Source: CAVSUZ01 sp963795415 (GTDB lineage Bacteria > Pseudomonadota > Alphaproteobacteria > Acetobacterales > Acetobacteraceae). From it: a stretch of 64,000 nucleotides of DNA. The position numbers were made by a program, and so were the translations under genes. The notes under the pieces are model-generated. The model was not told the DNA's origin. It searched no databases and saw only the letters and a list, made by a program, of their open reading frames with translations. Positions 61,720 through 64,000 of the stretch are shown piece after piece (the stretch's first letter is position 1; each line of letters begins with the position of its first letter). The stretch lies in NCBI GenBank assembly GCA_963795415.1, contig CAWCHQ010000003.1, forward strand, positions 682,001-746,000, given 5' to 3'.

Positions 61720-62311
61720 GCTGATCAACGACCTGCCGACGGGGCGGCGGTTTCACCGGCTGATAAATCCCTGCCGTGACATGCCGGAGGACGCCACGCG
61801 CATTCATGGGTTCACCGCGGCCGATCTGACGGACAAACCGCCGTTCGAGCAGATCGCAGCGGAGCTGCTTGGATTTTTCGGCAATGAGGGCGCGCTGATC
61901 GCGCATAACGCGTGTTTCGACTTCGCCTTCCTGACCGCTGAACTGGAACAGGCGGGTTTGCCGGCACTGGATGAGAGCCGGATGCTGGACACTCTGGCGC
62001 TGGCGAAGGCGCGCTTCCCTGGCTTGCCGAACAGCCTGGATGCGCTTTGCCGCCGGTTTTCAATCGATCTGTCGGCCCGCACGACTCACAACGCGCTGCT
62101 GGATTGCAAGCTGCTTGCCGATGTCTATGTCGAGTTAACCGGAGGCCGCCAGCGCGGTCTGGTTCTTGAGGTGCGCGCGGCCGGATCAGCGATTGTCTAT
62201 GAGGTCGATGCGGGCCGCACCCCCCGGCTTATCGTGCCGAGCGAGAGCGAACTGGCGGCGCATGCGGCATTCGTCGCACGGCTGAGCGACCCGGTTTGGC
62301 TGGCCGGGTAG
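61634..62311 (+). CDS. dnaQ: DNA polymerase III epsilon subunit (3'-5' proofreading exonuclease)
   Basis: A 225-residue DEDDh exonuclease. Motif I is FDTETTGLEPHLGHRVIE, motif II is AHNACFDFAFL, and motif III has the His in RTTHNALLDCKLLADVY. It proofreads as part of the Pol III core. The order aroE-coaE-dnaQ is conserved in alphaproteobacteria. ATG 61634 is preferred; a GTG 3 nt earlier is also possible. It overlaps coaE. Confidence 0.94.
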   Translation: MNRAIVFDTETTGLEPHLGHRVIEVAALELINDLPTGRRFHRLINPCRDMPEDATRIHGFTAADLTDKPPFEQIAAELLGFFGNEGALIAHNACFDFAFLTAELEQAGLPALDESRMLDTLALAKARFPGLPNSLDALCRRFSIDLSARTTHNALLDCKLLADVYVELTGGRQRGLVLEVRAAGSAIVYEVDAGRTPRLIVPSESELAAHAAFVARLSDPVWLAG

Positions 62312-62421
62312 CTTCTGCCGCACCCGGCCGGCAAAGTTTGCCTGTGGCCGTGCCGCTGAAGGCGTAAATCCCGTGCGCCAAGCGGTCCCGGCGTTGGCAC
62401 GCCGGTTGCCTTACCGCGCCC

Positions 62422-63141
62422 ATGGAGATCAACAGCAGCGTCGCGACATCCCGGCTGACCGCGCAGGAGCGGGCCATCGATGTTATCGCCAACAACATCG
62501 CCAACATGAATACGCCCGGATACAAGGCCGAGCGGGTCCAGTTCAGCGATTGGCTGAGCCGGCAGGGGGATGGCTCGCAGGTCGCCTACACGCAGGATCG
62601 CGCGACCTGGCGGGAGCTCGCCTCCGGCTCACTGAGCCACACCGGCAACCCGCTGGACCTGGCAATAGCAGGGCAAGGATACTTTACGGTCTCCACGTCG
62701 CGCGGTCCGCGCCTGACGCGCGACGGCCGGTTCGGTCTGATGCCTGACGGCACGGTTGCTGACGGCTCTGGCGATAGCCTGCTCGACACGAATGGGCGGC
62801 CAATCCGGATCAGCACGAATGACACGAGCCTGACAGTGAGCGGCGACGGGACGTTGTCGAGCGAAAATGGCCAGCTTGGCAGGATCGGCGTCGTCCAGCC
62901 GGGCGATATGATGCAGATGGTGGCGGAAGGAGGCACGTTGTTCCGCTCCGACGGCAACACGGCGCCGGTCGCGAAGCAGCAGATCGTGCAGGGGGCTATC
63001 GAGGAGTCGAATGTGCAGCCGGTCGCTGAGATGACCCGGCTGATCGATGGTGAGCGCACCTTCCAGTTCCTGGTCCAATACGTGCAGGCGGAAAGTGACC
63101 GCGCCAACAACGCAATCCAGAAGATCGTGCCTCAAACCTAG
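62422..63141 (+). CDS. flgF: Flagellar basal-body rod protein FlgF
   Basis: A 239-residue proximal rod protein. The N-terminal rod motif is ERAIDVIANNIANMNTPGYK, the central signature is LDLAIAGQGYFTVSTSRG, then LTRDGRFGLMPDGTVAD, and the C-terminal helix ends IDGERTFQFLVQYVQAE. Exported through the flagellar type III apparatus; it forms a rod segment between FlgC and FlgG. The flgG gene follows after 119 bp filled with palindromic repeats, so the two genes may be less tightly coupled than usual. Confidence 0.93.
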   Translation: MEINSSVATSRLTAQERAIDVIANNIANMNTPGYKAERVQFSDWLSRQGDGSQVAYTQDRATWRELASGSLSHTGNPLDLAIAGQGYFTVSTSRGPRLTRDGRFGLMPDGTVADGSGDSLLDTNGRPIRISTNDTSLTVSGDGTLSSENGQLGRIGVVQPGDMMQMVAEGGTLFRSDGNTAPVAKQQIVQGAIEESNVQPVAEMTRLIDGERTFQFLVQYVQAESDRANNAIQKIVPQT

Positions 63142-63169
63142 AGCATGTTCAGTGTGACTGAACATGCTC
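63141..63169 (+). repeat. Perfect 12-bp hairpin after flgF
   Basis: GAGCATGTTCAG, loop TGTGA, exact complement CTGAACATGCTC, followed by CGCTCTTTTT. Same architecture as 1452-1480. The trailing T-run could make it a weak terminator or processing site between flgF and flgG. It begins inside the flgF stop codon. Confidence 0.75.
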
Positions 63170-63182
63170 CGCTCTTTTTCCC

Positions 63183-63242
63183 GAGCAGATTCACGCGCTC
63201 CTGGAAACGAAGCCGTTTCCAGTCAAGCGCGATCCGCTCTAA
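63183..63242. repeat. Dispersed palindromic (REP-like) element, copy 2
   Basis: On the minus strand it matches the 1372-1433 element over about 57 of 62 positions by eye, with inner arms CTGGAAACG and CGTTTCCAG. It lies between flgF and flgG, directly after the 63141-63169 hairpin, so the two repeat types occur as a pair here as they do near 1.4 kb. Confidence 0.8.
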
Positions 63243-63260
63243 TCAGCGAGAGTTCACCGT

Positions 63261-64000
63261 ATGCGCGCCCTCGACATTGCCAGCACCGGGATGCAGGCCC
63301 AGCAGACCAACGTGGAGGTCATCTCCAACAACCTGGCCAACATGACGACCACGGGTTTCAAACGCCAGCGGGCCGAATTCCAGGACCTGATCTATCAGAA
63401 CCTGCGCCGCGTAGGATCGAACAGCTCCAATTCCGGCACCATCGTACCCTCTGGGGCGCAGGTGGGGCTGGGTGTGAAAACCGCGGCGATCTACCGCATC
63501 AACGAGCAGGGGAACCTGCAGCAGACGTCGAACACGCTGGATATGGCGATCCAGGGGAACGGATATTTCCAGGTCACTCTTCCGTCCGGTGATACGGCCT
63601 TCACGCGGGACGGAACATTCGGGCTGGCGCCCGATGGAACGATCGTGACGGCCGACGGCTACATCGTGCAGCCCGGTGTGCAGATCCCATCCAATGCCAC
63701 GAATGTCACGATCAACACCGCCGGGCAGGTCCAGGCGACGATTGCCGGGCAGACAGCCCCGCAGACGGTAGGACAGCTTCAGCTCGCCACCTTCCCCAAT
63801 CCGGCCGGGCTGGATTCACAAGGGGACAATCTGTTCCTGCAGACCGCCGCATCGGGCAACCCCGTCACGGGCAATCCGGCCAGTCCGGGATTCGGATCGG
63901 TAATGCAGGGCTTCATCGAAACCTCGAACGTCAATGTGGTGAGCGAGGTGACAAACCTGATTACGGCGCAGCGCGCCTACGAGATGAACAGCAAGGTGAT
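63261..64000 (+). CDS. flgG: Flagellar distal rod protein FlgG, 3' end cut by window
   Basis: First 246 residues of FlgG (about 260 in full), the distal rod subunit. It opens RALDIASTGMQAQQTNVEVI with the N-terminal rod motif NNLANMTTTGFKRQRAEF. Next come PSGAQVGLGVKTAAIYRIN, the FlgG-specific insert, DMAIQGNGYFQVTLPSG and C-terminal IETSNVNVVSEVTNLITAQR. No stop is reached before the window ends, but little is missing. GAGAG lies about 8 nt before ATG 63261. Confidence 0.95.
   Translation, partial: MRALDIASTGMQAQQTNVEVISNNLANMTTTGFKRQRAEFQDLIYQNLRRVGSNSSNSGTIVPSGAQVGLGVKTAAIYRINEQGNLQQTSNTLDMAIQGNGYFQVTLPSGDTAFTRDGTFGLAPDGTIVTADGYIVQPGVQIPSNATNVTINTAGQVQATIAGQTAPQTVGQLQLATFPNPAGLDSQGDNLFLQTAASGNPVTGNPASPGFGSVMQGFIETSNVNVVSEVTNLITAQRAYEMNSKV

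Overview
The window is high-GC DNA from an alphaproteobacterium, most likely Rhodospirillales/Acetobacteraceae (the class is well supported, the family is an inference). The support is a circularly permuted two-piece tmRNA gene next to an alpha-type SspB adaptor gene, a CarD/CdnL regulator, SecB, the aroE-coaE-dnaQ block and flagellar rod genes. No tRNA, rRNA or CRISPR array was found.

Layout. 0-9.7 kb: amine and peptide scavenging, with a class III aminotransferase, FAD amine oxidase, two HAD hydrolases and a complete Dpp/Opp-type ABC importer. 9.7-15.4 kb: a decayed MFS transporter, a DsbA-like thiol oxidoreductase, a gamma-glutamyltranspeptidase-like lipoprotein, CarD with a long basic N-terminal tail, and ThyX. 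15.4-22.2 kb: ssrA, sspB, class I fumarase, a DUF429 protein, a VUT transporter, a polyprenyl-phosphate sugar-1-phosphate transferase, a UMF1-type MFS transporter and MarR. 22.3-30.4 kb: M17 aminopeptidase, EamA exporter, enoyl-CoA hydratase, a small duplicated peptide gene with a structured leader, a DUF6065-like gene, secB, a lytic transglycosylase and an SDR. 30.4-40.3 kb: ADP-forming acyl-CoA ligase, KDPG aldolase and KDG kinase, a TerB-like protein, a DinG-type helicase, a LivJ-type binding protein and a sugar-acid dehydratase of the enolase superfamily. 40.4-43.4 kb: an island-like quinoprotein gene abutting a truncated antiporter gene. 43.4-55.3 kb: MFS, BirA, GT39, an FAH/SDR/IlvD sugar-acid operon, HPPD, a TDT-family transporter and a tartrate/isopropylmalate-type dehydrogenase. 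55.5-64 kb: conserved housekeeping (amidase, PBP1A, prfB with its programmed frameshift, aroE, coaE, dnaQ), then flgF and the start of flgG.

The genes suggest a heterotroph using sugar acids through 2-keto-3-deoxy intermediates (Entner-Doudoroff-like aldolase and kinase; a diketo-hydrolase route from IlvD, SDR and FAH), aromatic amino acids (HPPD) and peptides or amines.

An important caveat: at least ten otherwise intact genes carry single-base frameshifts, mostly in short homopolymers, including thyX and fumarase. This looks more like sequence error than gene decay. The exceptions are the MFS gene near 10 kb, which has an internal inversion, and prfB, whose frameshift is the genuine programmed one.

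The most unusual content is the 26.3-27.7 kb module (AT-rich promoter region, perfect intrinsic terminator in a leader, 58-residue duplicated peptide, 92-bp structured element, DUF6065-like gene), the second copy of that 92-bp element directly before the start of the TDT transporter, and a quinoprotein carrying six copies of a roughly 45-residue module.
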